A stretch of DNA of 64,000 nt. Origin: DATKRB01 sp963794215. GTDB lineage: Bacteria > Actinomycetota > Acidimicrobiia > Acidimicrobiales > RAAP-2. Within the stretch, counting starts at the first letter, position 1; each line of letters starts with the position of its first letter. The DNA lies in contig CAWCCQ010000001.1 of NCBI GenBank assembly GCA_963794215.1, positions 744,001 to 808,000 of the forward strand. Direction: 5' to 3'. The notes beneath the pieces are model-generated. The model worked only from the letters and a program-made list of their open reading frames with translations. It was not told the DNA's origin and ran no database searches. The translations under genes and the position numbers were made by a program. This document shows positions 25,638 to 34,024 of this stretch, one piece after another.

Positions 25638-26303
25638 TCAGAGCTTCTGGAGGAACGTCACCCCATCGCCGATGGGAAGGAGCACTACCCGCATCCGGGG
25701 ATCGGCCACGACCTGGTCGTTGAATGAGCGGATCGCCACCACTGACTCGTCATCGACCTTGGCGTCGATGACCCGTCCCGCTTGGAGCGTGTTGTCGGCG
25801 AGCAGGAGGCCCCCGCCTCGAAGCCGGGGCACGATCTCCTCGTAGTAGGCGCGATAGCTGGTCTTGTCCGCATCGATGAACGCGAGGTCGAACTGCTCCT
25901 CGAGGGGCAGTGACCGCAACGTCTCGACCCCGGGGCCCAGGCGCAGCTCTATGCGATCCGCGACGCCTGCCCGCTCCCAGTACTCGCGGGCGATCGCCGT
26001 CCACTCCTCGCTGACATCGCAGCACAACAGGCGCCCTTCGGGTCCCATCCCCCGGGCCACGGCCAGCGCCGAGTACCCAGTGAAGGTGCCCACCTCCACC
26101 GCGCGCCGCGCCCCCATCGCCCGAGCGATGATCTCCATCAAGACGGCCTGGTCATCGCCAATCTGCATCCCGGCGGCCCGCCCGGTCCGCTCGCGGGTGA
26201 CGTCTTGGAGGGCGACTTGCACGTCGTCGGGACCGCTCGAGTGCGCCGACGCATACTGCGTGATGGCATCATCGATGAACCTGCTGCGCGTTCGAGCAAC
26301 CAT
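25638..26303 (-). CDS. Class I O-methyltransferase (catechol/caffeoyl-CoA type)
   Basis: A 221-residue SAM-dependent O-methyltransferase of the cation-dependent methyltransferase_3 family. SAM-binding motif AVEVGTFTGYSALAVARGM lies at about residues 67-86, the acidic loop is LLCCDVSEEW, and the divalent-metal motif is FIDADKTSYRAYYEEIVP with a later ADNTLQAGRV. The family methylates catechols, phenylpropanoids or similar hydroxylated aromatics. GGGAGG precedes ATG 26303. It is divergent from a PadR regulator gene, and PadR proteins typically respond to phenolic compounds, which fits a common role. Confidence 0.9.
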   Translation of the reverse strand: MVARTRSRFIDDAITQYASAHSSGPDDVQVALQDVTRERTGRAAGMQIGDDQAVLMEIIARAMGARRAVEVGTFTGYSALAVARGMGPEGRLLCCDVSEEWTAIAREYWERAGVADRIELRLGPGVETLRSLPLEEQFDLAFIDADKTSYRAYYEEIVPRLRGGGLLLADNTLQAGRVIDAKVDDESVVAIRSFNDQVVADPRMRVVLLPIGDGVTFLQKL

Positions 26304-26354
26304 TCCTGCCTCCCTCAGTGCCAGGCGCTACCGTCGTGAGCGCTCAGTGCGTCG

Positions 26355-26394
26355 TTGACATAACGATATATCACTAGTACGCTGACATATCGTT
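26355..26394 (+). promoter_or_regulatory. Promoter and inverted-repeat operator of the PadR gene
   Basis: TTGACA (26355-26360) and TACGCT (26378-26383) with 17-bp spacing form a strong promoter. AACGATAT (26362-26369) and ATATCGTT (26387-26394) are perfect inverted copies, one in the spacer and one covering the expected transcription start. This is a likely PadR operator and may also control the divergent O-methyltransferase. Confidence 0.6.
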
Positions 26395-26510
26395 CACAGG
26401 GCGTCAAGGTGCACGGAGGACCGACGGTGCACGCGAGCCAGCACGGCAGAGCAACGGGGCACGGCTACGAGCCGACCGTGGGCCGCCGCACCACAGCGCC
26501 AGGTGGCCGC

Positions 26511-26942
26511 ATGCGCCGTGGCGACATCCGTCCGCTCCTCGTCAAAGCGCTCGCCGTCGGGGGACCGGGGCACGGCTACGAGCTCATGCGCCGGCTCGAG
26601 GAGCTGAGCGGAGGTCTCTGGCGCCCGAGCCCAGGGTCGGTCTACCCCACCCTGCAACTCCTCGAGGACGAAGGCGTGGTTCGCTCCACCGACGCCGATG
26701 GCCGACGCGTCTTCGCGCTGACCGACGCAGGCACCGCCGAGGCCGCCGCGGTCGGCCCGGAGCTCCCCTGGGACGACGCCGCAACGGGAACCGAGCAACG
26801 GGCCCTCCAGACCGAGTTGCGTCAGCTACTCCTGGCGGTGCGCCAAATCGGCGTGGCCGGGGACGAGAACGGTCTGCAACGAGCAACCGCCCTCGTGCGC
26901 GAGGCGCGTCAGGCGATCTATCGCATCCTGGCCGACAGCTGA
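26511..26942 (+). CDS. PadR-family transcriptional regulator
   Basis: A 143-residue winged-helix regulator: RRGDIRPLLVKAL, GPGHGYELMRRLEELSGGLW, the recognition region RPSPGSVYPTLQLLEDEGVV and the wing DGRRVFALTDAG, then a C-terminal dimerisation helix. ATG at 26511 is chosen because of AGGTGG just before it. An in-frame GTG at 26409 would add a His/Gly-rich 34-residue leader, which some PadR proteins have and which fits the transcription start near 26390, so the upstream start cannot be excluded. It is divergent from the O-methyltransferase gene. Confidence 0.85.
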   Translation: MRRGDIRPLLVKALAVGGPGHGYELMRRLEELSGGLWRPSPGSVYPTLQLLEDEGVVRSTDADGRRVFALTDAGTAEAAAVGPELPWDDAATGTEQRALQTELRQLLLAVRQIGVAGDENGLQRATALVREARQAIYRILADS

Positions 26943-27073
26943 CGTCGCTCGCTACAGCGCGTGGTGTCGACGCATGGGTTCACGTTGTCCCCGCGTCGTC
27001 GATCACCGCAGGCGACGCGCGCGAGGCAGCGAATCGCGAGAGTTCAACTCGGCCGCCCTGATTCGTCAAGTCC

Positions 27074-27664
27074 TCAGAATCCCAACGACGCCCAGCTGGA
27101 CGACGCTGTGCTCGTGGAGGCGAAGCGGGCCGAGCACGGCGACGACGAGCTCAGTCGCCAGCCGGCGCCCGCAGCCCCGTTCGGCGCGTTCCCGAGCGGG
27201 CTGGACGAGTCATTGCTGTCACTAACTGCCCAACACGTTCCGGAGGCCGACCATGTCACGACCATGAGTTGCTGCCCGTCGCCGCTCACTTGGAGCGACA
27301 CTCGGTGCGAATTGTGCGAGGCGGTGGTCGCTCCGACGAACGTGAGCTTCGGCTCATCGTGCTCGAGTTTCTTGATCAGTGCGCGAGTCGGGCGGTACGA
27401 ACCGTTGCGGTTCAAGGCATAGAACGACTTGGCCCCAATGACGGTGTTCACCAGGTTCGTCTGCGCCACGCTGTCGTCGGCTGCCGCGTCGGCGACGGGG
27501 CGGCTCGCCCCCGCAACGGTTGGGATGGCCACGGCCACCAGGATCAAGCCCAGAGCGGTCGCCACGGGCACGGACACCGTTCGCCAGATCACCCTCCGCA
27601 ACGCTGATCGTGCTGCGGGTACGTCGGACTGGGCGCCGTGGGTCACCTGGGAGTCCGGAGGCAT
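27074..27664 (-). CDS. Membrane-anchored pilin-like protein
   Basis: A 196-residue protein with a basic N-terminus and one transmembrane segment at about residues 25-52 (RTVSVPVATALGLILVAVAI). The outside part starts DSVAQTNLVNTVIGAKSFYA and continues NRNGSYRPTRALIKKLEHDE. This pattern (a helix with TN.. and AK.FY, then a Gly-Ser-Tyr turn) resembles the head domains of actinobacterial type IV pilins and pseudopilins, with a later Cys in SGTCWAVSD. No class III prepilin peptidase site precedes the hydrophobic helix, so it may not be processed as a pilin. The C-terminal 40 residues are Ser-rich. No other pilus gene is nearby. Confidence 0.55.
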   Translation of the reverse strand: MPPDSQVTHGAQSDVPAARSALRRVIWRTVSVPVATALGLILVAVAIPTVAGASRPVADAAADDSVAQTNLVNTVIGAKSFYALNRNGSYRPTRALIKKLEHDEPKLTFVGATTASHNSHRVSLQVSGDGQQLMVVTWSASGTCWAVSDSNDSSSPLGNAPNGAAGAGWRLSSSSPCSARFASTSTASSSWASLGF

Positions 27665-27836
27665 CCGGGCAGACTAGCCCTAGGCATCCCGCCCGTCGGC
27701 GCAGGTCAACGATGTCTCCGCCGCAGCGACCACCCCGTCATCGGCCTGCCCGCTCGATCCGCTCCCTGGGCAGGGTCGGCCGGGGAAATTATCGTCGTCT
27801 TAGCGGGGCACCCCTCTGCCTCTTAGGTGGAGCTGA

Positions 27837-28085
27837 TTGTCTGGCGACATGGCTCCAGACCCTTCCCCTCGCTGCCCCGAGAACCACCTCCTCACCTCTA
27901 CGACGACGCCCGGATGGGACCTGGACGGAACGTGGTACAAGACGCTCATGCGCTGTGGACACTGCGTCGATTCCTTCGGCCTTCGACCTGACGGCACGGT
28001 GCATCTGGCGTTTCCGATGGCCGATCCTTCTTCGACCGACGCCATGCGCTCCACGCCGACAGGTCGCTTCAGACCGATCTTCTGA
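27837..28085 (+). CDS. Small hypothetical protein with Cys pairs
   Basis: An 82-residue open frame between the pilin-like gene and the broken TetR gene. It contains CPENH and, 25 residues later, MRCGHCVDSFGLRPDG, so a small zinc-binding unit is conceivable. There is no convincing ribosome-binding site, no family was recognised, and the GC-rich sequence gives open frames easily. Reality uncertain. Confidence 0.35.
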   Translation: MSGDMAPDPSPRCPENHLLTSTTTPGWDLDGTWYKTLMRCGHCVDSFGLRPDGTVHLAFPMADPSSTDAMRSTPTGRFRPIF

Positions 28086-28382
28086 GCGCGAGCGCGCCTC
28101 GTCGCTGTCCCCAGCCCCGAGGCAGTGCCACGCCGAGCCCCACGGATCGCTCAGGCGCCAACATCGGAGACCAAGCTCGGTCGGGGCGCCTCGATCGTCA
28201 AACCACCCTCGAGGGTGGCGCGCCACGCCCAGCCCCACGGTGCGGGTGAGGAGCATTCCCAGCGCCATGAGAATGAGCGCACCGGTGATGGCCGCGGTAG
28301 TGACGCCGTGGCGACCTATCCAGTGGCCAAGTCCGAGGTCGAACCCGTGGATCGCACCGGCCCGCACCGCCAGTCGCCGCGA

Positions 28383-28960
28383 CTACTCCACGTCGAGCAG
28401 CTCGGTCCCCAAGTCGACAAACTGGGTTCTGGGCACGGTGGCCAACTGATCGAACCAGCCGAGGGCTCGCCCGATTCACACCGATGAGCGCACACACGAC
28501 GATCTCGGCGCGAAGTTGCGCGTCGTTCACCCCCTTTTGGGTCATGTCGGCGACCATCGGGTCCACCAAACGCGGGGCCATGTGGCCCTGGGCGGCGGCT
28601 CGGATTTGGTCGGAGGTGTCCGAGCAGATCAGGGCCTGCACGACCGGGCCGAGCCCGTGCGCGTCCATGCGGGCGACGAGCGCGTCCGCCATGTCGGCTA
28701 GTCCCTCGGACTCCGCGCGGGGTTGGTCGCCAAGAGCCTCACCCACCAGGGTGGCGATGTAGGGATCGGCCTTGCTACCCAAGTAGCGAGCGATCAGAAC
28801 GTGATCGACACCCGCGTGCTCACCGATGTCACGGACTGTCGTGCCGTCGAAGCCACGTTGGCCGAAGAGCGACGGACACCAGCACCGCCAGCCTCGACCG
28901 CTCCCGCCAGGCTGGAGCGGTCGAGGCGGATGCAGATGTCGCGGGCGCCCTAGCGGACAT
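28383..28960 (-). pseudogene. TetR-family regulator broken by two frameshifts
   Basis: Three frames combine into one TetR protein of about 192 residues. From ATG 28960 the N-terminus ends in RERSRLAVLVSVA. One base later, near 28862, the HTH continues LFGQRGFDGTTVRDIGEHAG, with VDHVLIARYLGSKADPYIAT. The ligand-binding domain runs to EIVVCALIGVNRA. A second shift near 28466 leads to LGWFDQLATVPRTQFVDLGT and the stop at 28383. The N-terminal helix is also unusual (Ala/Ser-rich). A palindromic operator lies just upstream, so the regulator was functional recently, or the shifts are assembly errors. Confidence 0.7.
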
Positions 28961-28983
28961 GGAGATCGCCTGTCCTCCGTCGT

Positions 28984-29008
28984 GTCACCAGTTGGTGACA
29001 GCAACTGG
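28984..29008. promoter_or_regulatory. Palindromic operator between TetR and aldo/keto reductase genes
   Basis: GTCACC-AGTT-GGTGAC (28984-28999) is a perfect dyad, and CCAGTTG (28988-28994) pairs with CAACTGG (29002-29008), forming two interleaved palindromes 24 bp upstream of the TetR start. The site lies in the 312-bp gap between the divergent TetR and aldo/keto reductase genes and is a probable TetR operator. The rest of the gap holds no recognisable gene. Confidence 0.5.
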
Positions 29009-29272
29009 AGACAGGCCGACAGGGACTCACCACCCTCCGAGCGACCACCCGCGCGCCCAGATCGTGGCCAGCCCCGCTCGTCGTGAGGGTTCGTCGCCGA
29101 AGGTGTGGCATTTCATTGACGTGCACGTTAGGTTTGGCGAGGTAGCGGCGCATTGGCGCTCGTGACACTGCCAACGTGGCGCTGCCCGCTCGGGCTGGAA
29201 CGCCTCCACACAACCGCCACGACTACCCGCCACCAAGACACAGCAGCCACCTCAAAGCAAAGGACGCTCACC

Positions 29273-30226
29273 ATGGAATTCCTGACCCTCGGTCGCTCGG
29301 GCCTCCACGTCTCTCGGGCGTGTCTCGGAGCCATGATGTTCGGCCACAGTTCGACCGCGCCGTGCGACGAGGCGGACGCTCGCCGCATCATCGATGCCTT
29401 CCTCACCGGCGGCGGCAACTTCATCGATACGGCCAACCGCTACACCGGCGGCGAGTCCGAAGAGGTTGTCGGTCGCGCCATCATGAATCGGCGCGACGAG
29501 GTCGTTTTGGCCACCAAGGGGTTCGGACCCATCGGCGAAGGGCCCAACGACATGGGCCTGGGCCGCAAATACCTCACCCGGGCCCTCGAGGGAAGCCTCC
29601 GTCGGCTCGGCACTGACTACATCGACGTCTATCAGTGCCACCAGCCCGACCCCGACACACCAATCGACGAGACCATGGCCACACTCGACGGCTTTGTCCA
29701 ATCGGGCAAGGTTCGCTACATCGGCTGCTCGAACTGGACGGGCTCACAGATCGTCGAGGCCCAGTGGGCAGCAGACAAGATTGGCGGCACGCCCTTCGTG
29801 AGCCTCCAACCCCGCTATTCGCTGACCGCCCGGAAAATCGAAGAGGACGTGCTACCCGCCTGCCAGCGGCACGGGCTCGGGACCATGATCTACAGCCCGC
29901 TCGGGGGCGGCGTTCTCACTGGCAAGTACAAGCGCGGCGAGCAGCCACCCTCCGACAGTCGGGCGGCCCGAGGCGGCTTTTGGGCGGGGATGCTCGACGA
30001 CCAGAGCCTCGACGCGGCCGACGAGGTCGGCAAGATCGCCGCTGAGCTCGGGACCACCTCGACCGCCGTGGCCATCGCCTGGGTGCTGGCCCGACGGGGC
30101 GTGACGTCGGTCATCATCGGTCCGCGTACCTTCGATCAGTACCAGCAGAACATGGAGGGGTTCGATCTCCAGCTCGAAGCCTCGGTGGTCAAGCGGCTGA
30201 GCGACGCCACCCGCTGGGCGCGCTAG
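29273..30226 (+). CDS. Aldo/keto reductase
   Basis: A complete 317-residue NADPH-dependent aldo/keto reductase of the AKR11/YajO-like type. Catalytic residues are in GGNFIDTANRY (Asp, Tyr), VLATKGF (Lys) and YQCHQPD (His); the cofactor end has SVIIGPRTFDQYQQNMEGFD. AAAGGA precedes ATG 29273; the frame open upstream to 29153 is not conserved. It is divergent from the broken TetR gene with a palindromic operator between, so it is the likely target of that regulator. It is closely related to the truncated gene at the left edge of the window. Confidence 0.92.
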   Translation: MEFLTLGRSGLHVSRACLGAMMFGHSSTAPCDEADARRIIDAFLTGGGNFIDTANRYTGGESEEVVGRAIMNRRDEVVLATKGFGPIGEGPNDMGLGRKYLTRALEGSLRRLGTDYIDVYQCHQPDPDTPIDETMATLDGFVQSGKVRYIGCSNWTGSQIVEAQWAADKIGGTPFVSLQPRYSLTARKIEEDVLPACQRHGLGTMIYSPLGGGVLTGKYKRGEQPPSDSRAARGGFWAGMLDDQSLDAADEVGKIAAELGTTSTAVAIAWVLARRGVTSVIIGPRTFDQYQQNMEGFDLQLEASVVKRLSDATRWAR

Positions 30227-30329
30227 GCCCGGCCGCCCGGATCACCCGCATCACTCCCCACCGACCGGACGGTTCGGCTTCCGCCGTCCGCCTCCCGCCA
30301 CCGGCGAGGTCACTGGCCGGCGCCAGCTC

Positions 30330-31790
30330 TCAGGGTTCCACGACGACATCGCTTGGGTCCTTGTCGGTGCGAAGTCCCCGCCACGACGGATGACGAAGAT
30401 GACCATCCTTCGTCCACTCGCCATATTGGACTTCGCCGACCACCTCGGGCCGGACGAAGTGCGCCAGCGAGGTCTCCGCCGGGCTGAGCCGGCCCACGAA
30501 CGGGCTCCGGTCGGTACCGAGCGGGGTTAGGATCTCGAGCAGCTCGCGGCGAGTCGTCTCGGAGAAACCGGTGCCGACCTTGCCGGCGTAGGCCAGGCCG
30601 CCATCGGTCGGTATACCGAGCAGTAGTGCTCCGAGGCTGCCCTCGCGACTTCCTTTACCAGCGGTCCACCCCCCGATCACCACCTCTTGGGTGCGGAAGT
30701 TCTTCACCTTCACCCAGTCACCGTTGCGTTGCCCGGGCAAGTAGTGCGAGCCGCGTCGTTTGGCCACGACCCCTTCGAGCGCGCGCTCCATGGCGACGGC
30801 GAGGACGTCGGCGCCACTGGTGTCGCGAAATGAAGGCGGCACGGCGAACGTGTCGCCCGCGAGCTTCAGCGACTCGAGCAGGGCGCGCCGTTCGTCGTAG
30901 GTGCGGCCGAGAAGCGAATGGCCCTCGAGGTACAGCAGGTCAAAGGCGAGGTACCTCACGGGCACGTCCCTGGCGCGCCGCGCCACGAGCGACGTGGAGC
31001 CGACATGGAGCCGCTGTTGGAGACGGCCGAAGCTCGGATGCCCCTCGGCGTCAAACGCGACGATCTCACCGTCAAGGATGGCCGAGCGCGAGCCGAGGAA
31101 CTCACCGAGCGCGCGCAGCTCGGGGAACGATGCAACCAAGTCCTTGTCGTTGCGACTGAGTGCACGGACCCGTCCACCGTCCACCAGGACGATGGCCCTC
31201 ACCCCGTCCCACTTGAACTCGTAAGACCATCCTTCGTCGTCCGCCGGCAGCGACCCGGCCATCGCAAGCATCGGGGAGATCCACTCGGGCATGGGCTCGA
31301 AGTCGTCGGGCGCCGGGTCCATCCGGTGAACCATCCAGTTCTTCCCCTTTGTGTGGAACAGCACGTAGCGCCCATTCACCCGCCGACCGTGCAAGACGAT
31401 CTTGACCTCGCGGTCGGTCCACTTCTCCAGATCGTAAGTGCCGTGATCCCAAATACCGACTTGACCCCCGCCATATTGACCTTTGGGGATGTCCCCCTCG
31501 AAGCTGCCGTAGTCGAGCGGATGGTCCTCGGTCTGGACCGCAAGGTGATTGGTAGCGGGCGTCACGGGTAGGCCCTTGGGGAGTGCCCAGGACGCGAGCA
31601 CACCGTCCCGCTCCAAACGGAAATCCCAATGCAACGCTCGCGCATGGTGCTCCTGGACGACGAAGGTTGGCGCGCCAGAGCGCACCGGACCCCCACTTGG
31701 TACATCGCCCGTCGGTTCGGGAGTCTTCGCCGGGTCTCGCTTCGCCCGATACGTGGACAGGTCGCGTCCCACCTCCCTATCATTCCCCAA
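30330..31790 (-). CDS. ATP-dependent DNA ligase, LigD-type PE-ligase fusion
   Basis: A 486-residue protein with an N-terminal 3'-phosphoesterase domain (about residues 35-160, with the active-site string HHARALHWDFRLERDG and YGGGQVGIWDHGTY). The ATP-dependent ligase domain (about 170-480) has the adenylated lysine in YEFKWDGVRAI (Lys193), the DGEIVAFD motif, RYLAFDLLYLEG, EGVVAKRRGSHY and WVKVKN. It performs end processing and sealing in non-homologous end joining, normally with Ku. The polymerase/primase domain of full LigD is missing, as in split actinobacterial systems. No Ku gene is in the window. ATG at 31790. Confidence 0.9.
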   Translation of the reverse strand: MGNDREVGRDLSTYRAKRDPAKTPEPTGDVPSGGPVRSGAPTFVVQEHHARALHWDFRLERDGVLASWALPKGLPVTPATNHLAVQTEDHPLDYGSFEGDIPKGQYGGGQVGIWDHGTYDLEKWTDREVKIVLHGRRVNGRYVLFHTKGKNWMVHRMDPAPDDFEPMPEWISPMLAMAGSLPADDEGWSYEFKWDGVRAIVLVDGGRVRALSRNDKDLVASFPELRALGEFLGSRSAILDGEIVAFDAEGHPSFGRLQQRLHVGSTSLVARRARDVPVRYLAFDLLYLEGHSLLGRTYDERRALLESLKLAGDTFAVPPSFRDTSGADVLAVAMERALEGVVAKRRGSHYLPGQRNGDWVKVKNFRTQEVVIGGWTAGKGSREGSLGALLLGIPTDGGLAYAGKVGTGFSETTRRELLEILTPLGTDRSPFVGRLSPAETSLAHFVRPEVVGEVQYGEWTKDGHLRHPSWRGLRTDKDPSDVVVEP

Positions 31791-31917
31791 CGGCCCCGGC
31801 CCACACCCGCGCGATGTGCGCCGGTGACTGGCACGCCGTTCAGGACAGTTGGGTCGTCCCGGGAACCAATCGGCCGCGTGACCCGTCGGAGCGTCGGCTC
31901 GATGGCATCATTCGGCG

Positions 31918-33543
31918 GTGCGTCGCCTGGTACCCCTCGGCCTGGTGGGTCTGGTGGGTCTGGCCATGGCACTCGGGCTCGGATTGGGCTTGGCCGCAGC
32001 GCCGGCGCGCCGAAGCGTGGCCGCCCAGCTCACCGGGCCGATCTCTGCACCGGGGGGACCTTTCCTCGTCGACGGACAGGGCCGGGTGGTCATCCTCCAC
32101 GGCGTCGACGCGGTCTACAAGCACGCACCCTTCGAGCTCTACGACGCGCCGGGAAAACCGTGGAATTTCTCAGACGCCGACGCGGCGATGATTGCCTCGC
32201 TGGGCTTCGACGTCGTTCGACTCGGCATCGTCTGGGCCGGGCTCGAACCGGGCACCGGTGGACCCGACGAACCGGCCATCTGCACGCCAGGGACGCCCCG
32301 CAGCGCGCCCCTGCTGAGCACGCACGTCCTCGACGCCTACCTCGCTCGGGTCAAGCAAACGGTCGACCTCCTCGGGAGATACCACATCTACACGATGCTC
32401 GACATGCACCAGGACCTCTACAGCCAGGTATTCGGGGGGGAAGGAGCTCCGCCCTGGGCCGTCTGCACCAATGATCTGCCGGTGGTCCATCCTCCTGGGC
32501 GGTGGTCGAGGGTGTATGGCACCGCAGCGCTGCAGGTGGCCTTCGAGCACTTCTGGAACAACGACGTCGTGGGGAACCTTCAAGGGCGGTACGACGCGGT
32601 CTGGTCCGCGGTCGCCTCCTATTTCGCCCACGATCCGTGGATCGTGGGCTACGACCCGTTCAACGAACCCTTCTCCACCTCGGTGCTCAGCGTCGGTCAC
32701 CATCAGCTCGACGCTCAGATCGAATGCTTCTACACCGGAACAGCCCATCCGGGCGAAGCACTCGACACCGAGCGAACGGTCACGTGCCCGCCCGACGATC
32801 CCCGCGAAGGAGTCATACCGTCGATCCTCGCCGCGGACCCACATCATCTGATCTTCTACGAGCCGGACATCTTCACCAAACGCGGCGCCCCCAACTACGT
32901 GGGCGCGATGGACTTCGCGAACCTCGTGCTGAACTTCCACAACTACTGCGGACATCGAAGCCCGGTCACGGGTGATCCGACCAATCTCGGGGCATGCGTC
33001 AGCCACGAGCTGCACACCATGTCGGTGCGCGCGCTCGATCGCACCCAGCTCGGGTCGCCACAGCAGCCTGGCGGCCCGGCCATCTTCATGAGCGAGTTCG
33101 GGGCGACCAGCAGCAGCGCGTTGCTCAACGCCGTCACCGCGGGCGCCAACGACAACCTGCTGGGATGGACGTACTGGGCGTGGAAGTACTATCGGGACCC
33201 CACGGGAAGCTCCCACGAGGCGCTGGCCCGTGCCAACGGGACGCTGAAGCCGACGGCGGCCGCACTTGCCCAAACCTACGCCGAGGCGATCGCCGGCACT
33301 CCCACTTCGATGACGTTCGACCCTCGAACCGCAGCCTTCAGTCTCAGCTACGTCGCGAACGACGCCGTTCGCGCACCGACGGTCGTCTTCGTTCCCATCA
33401 AGTACCACTACCCCAAGGGATACTGCGCCACGGCGTCGGGAGCCTCGATCGTCTCGGCGCCGGGCGCCGCTCACCTCAAGGTCCTCAACGTCCCGGGCGC
33501 GTCGACGGTCACGGTGAACATCCGATCCGGGTCGTGTTCGTGA
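31918..33543 (+). CDS. Secreted GH5 endoglycoceramidase-like glycosidase
   Basis: A 541-residue exported glycoside hydrolase of family 5, endoglycoceramidase subfamily. Residues 1-35 form a signal peptide (LVGLVGLAMALGLGLGLAAA). The TIM barrel begins FLVDGQGRVVILHGVDAVYK, followed by DVVRLGIVWAGLEP and the MLDMHQDLYSQVFGGEGAP motif typical of endoglycoceramidases. The acid/base Glu is in GYDPFNEPF and the nucleophile Glu in FMSEFGA. A C-terminal beta-domain (about residues 460-541) follows. Known relatives cleave the glucosyl-ceramide or steryl-glucoside bond. GTG at 31918; it is divergent from the ligase gene. Confidence 0.85.
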   Translation: MRRLVPLGLVGLVGLAMALGLGLGLAAAPARRSVAAQLTGPISAPGGPFLVDGQGRVVILHGVDAVYKHAPFELYDAPGKPWNFSDADAAMIASLGFDVVRLGIVWAGLEPGTGGPDEPAICTPGTPRSAPLLSTHVLDAYLARVKQTVDLLGRYHIYTMLDMHQDLYSQVFGGEGAPPWAVCTNDLPVVHPPGRWSRVYGTAALQVAFEHFWNNDVVGNLQGRYDAVWSAVASYFAHDPWIVGYDPFNEPFSTSVLSVGHHQLDAQIECFYTGTAHPGEALDTERTVTCPPDDPREGVIPSILAADPHHLIFYEPDIFTKRGAPNYVGAMDFANLVLNFHNYCGHRSPVTGDPTNLGACVSHELHTMSVRALDRTQLGSPQQPGGPAIFMSEFGATSSSALLNAVTAGANDNLLGWTYWAWKYYRDPTGSSHEALARANGTLKPTAAALAQTYAEAIAGTPTSMTFDPRTAAFSLSYVANDAVRAPTVVFVPIKYHYPKGYCATASGASIVSAPGAAHLKVLNVPGASTVTVNIRSGSCS

Positions 33544-34024
33544 GGCGAGCTGCCCGAGGACCACGTCAGCGAACCCACATCCGCGAGGAGCGCAGACCCC
33601 TCACTCTCGAGAACGCTCGACCAACCGGACGCCGAGGGCAAACCCAGGGTCAGTCCGCCCGACGATACCTGCGGGCACCATTATCTTGGGGTCGATGCGG
33701 AGTTGACGCAGATTCGGTGGTCGCCACGGCGATCCACAAGGGGAACCCGCGGACCCACGGGGCAGCAGAAACTAACGCGCTCTCCTGCACCCTGGTCAGA
33801 TCCGCGCCCACCTCTGAATCGTCGGCAAGAGCACGCCAGCCCTCTGGCTCGAACGATGTCTTGGCCGCCACCTGGTACACCAGTTGAACAGCCTCGTCCC
33901 CGTCGACCAGCATTGACAGGCGGGACTTGGCGGCGGGGCAACCGGGGCACTTCGGGCTCGCACGTCTCGCACTCGTCGAGCGTCAGGTGGTTCGTCCCCG
34001 GTCGAATGCAGTCTGGCGCCGCGG
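33544..34024 (-). other. Gap with a possible decayed Cys-rich gene
   Basis: No firm gene. On the minus strand, RPGTNHLTLDECETCEPEVP in one frame (about 33995-33935) and CPGCPAAKSRLSMLVDGDEA continuing to a stop at 33650 in the next frame together resemble a short protein with two Cys pairs. An 87-residue frame from ATG 33913 (VQLVYQVAAKTSFEPEGWRA) is the open part. A one-base shift near 33930 would be needed. No family recognised. Confidence 0.3.

Noticed and set aside
32170..33564. Antisense frame of over 460 codons across the GH5 gene
   Set aside because: High GC content gives open antisense frames; the plus strand has catalytic motifs and a signal peptide, and the antisense product is Arg/Gly/Val-rich without motifs.
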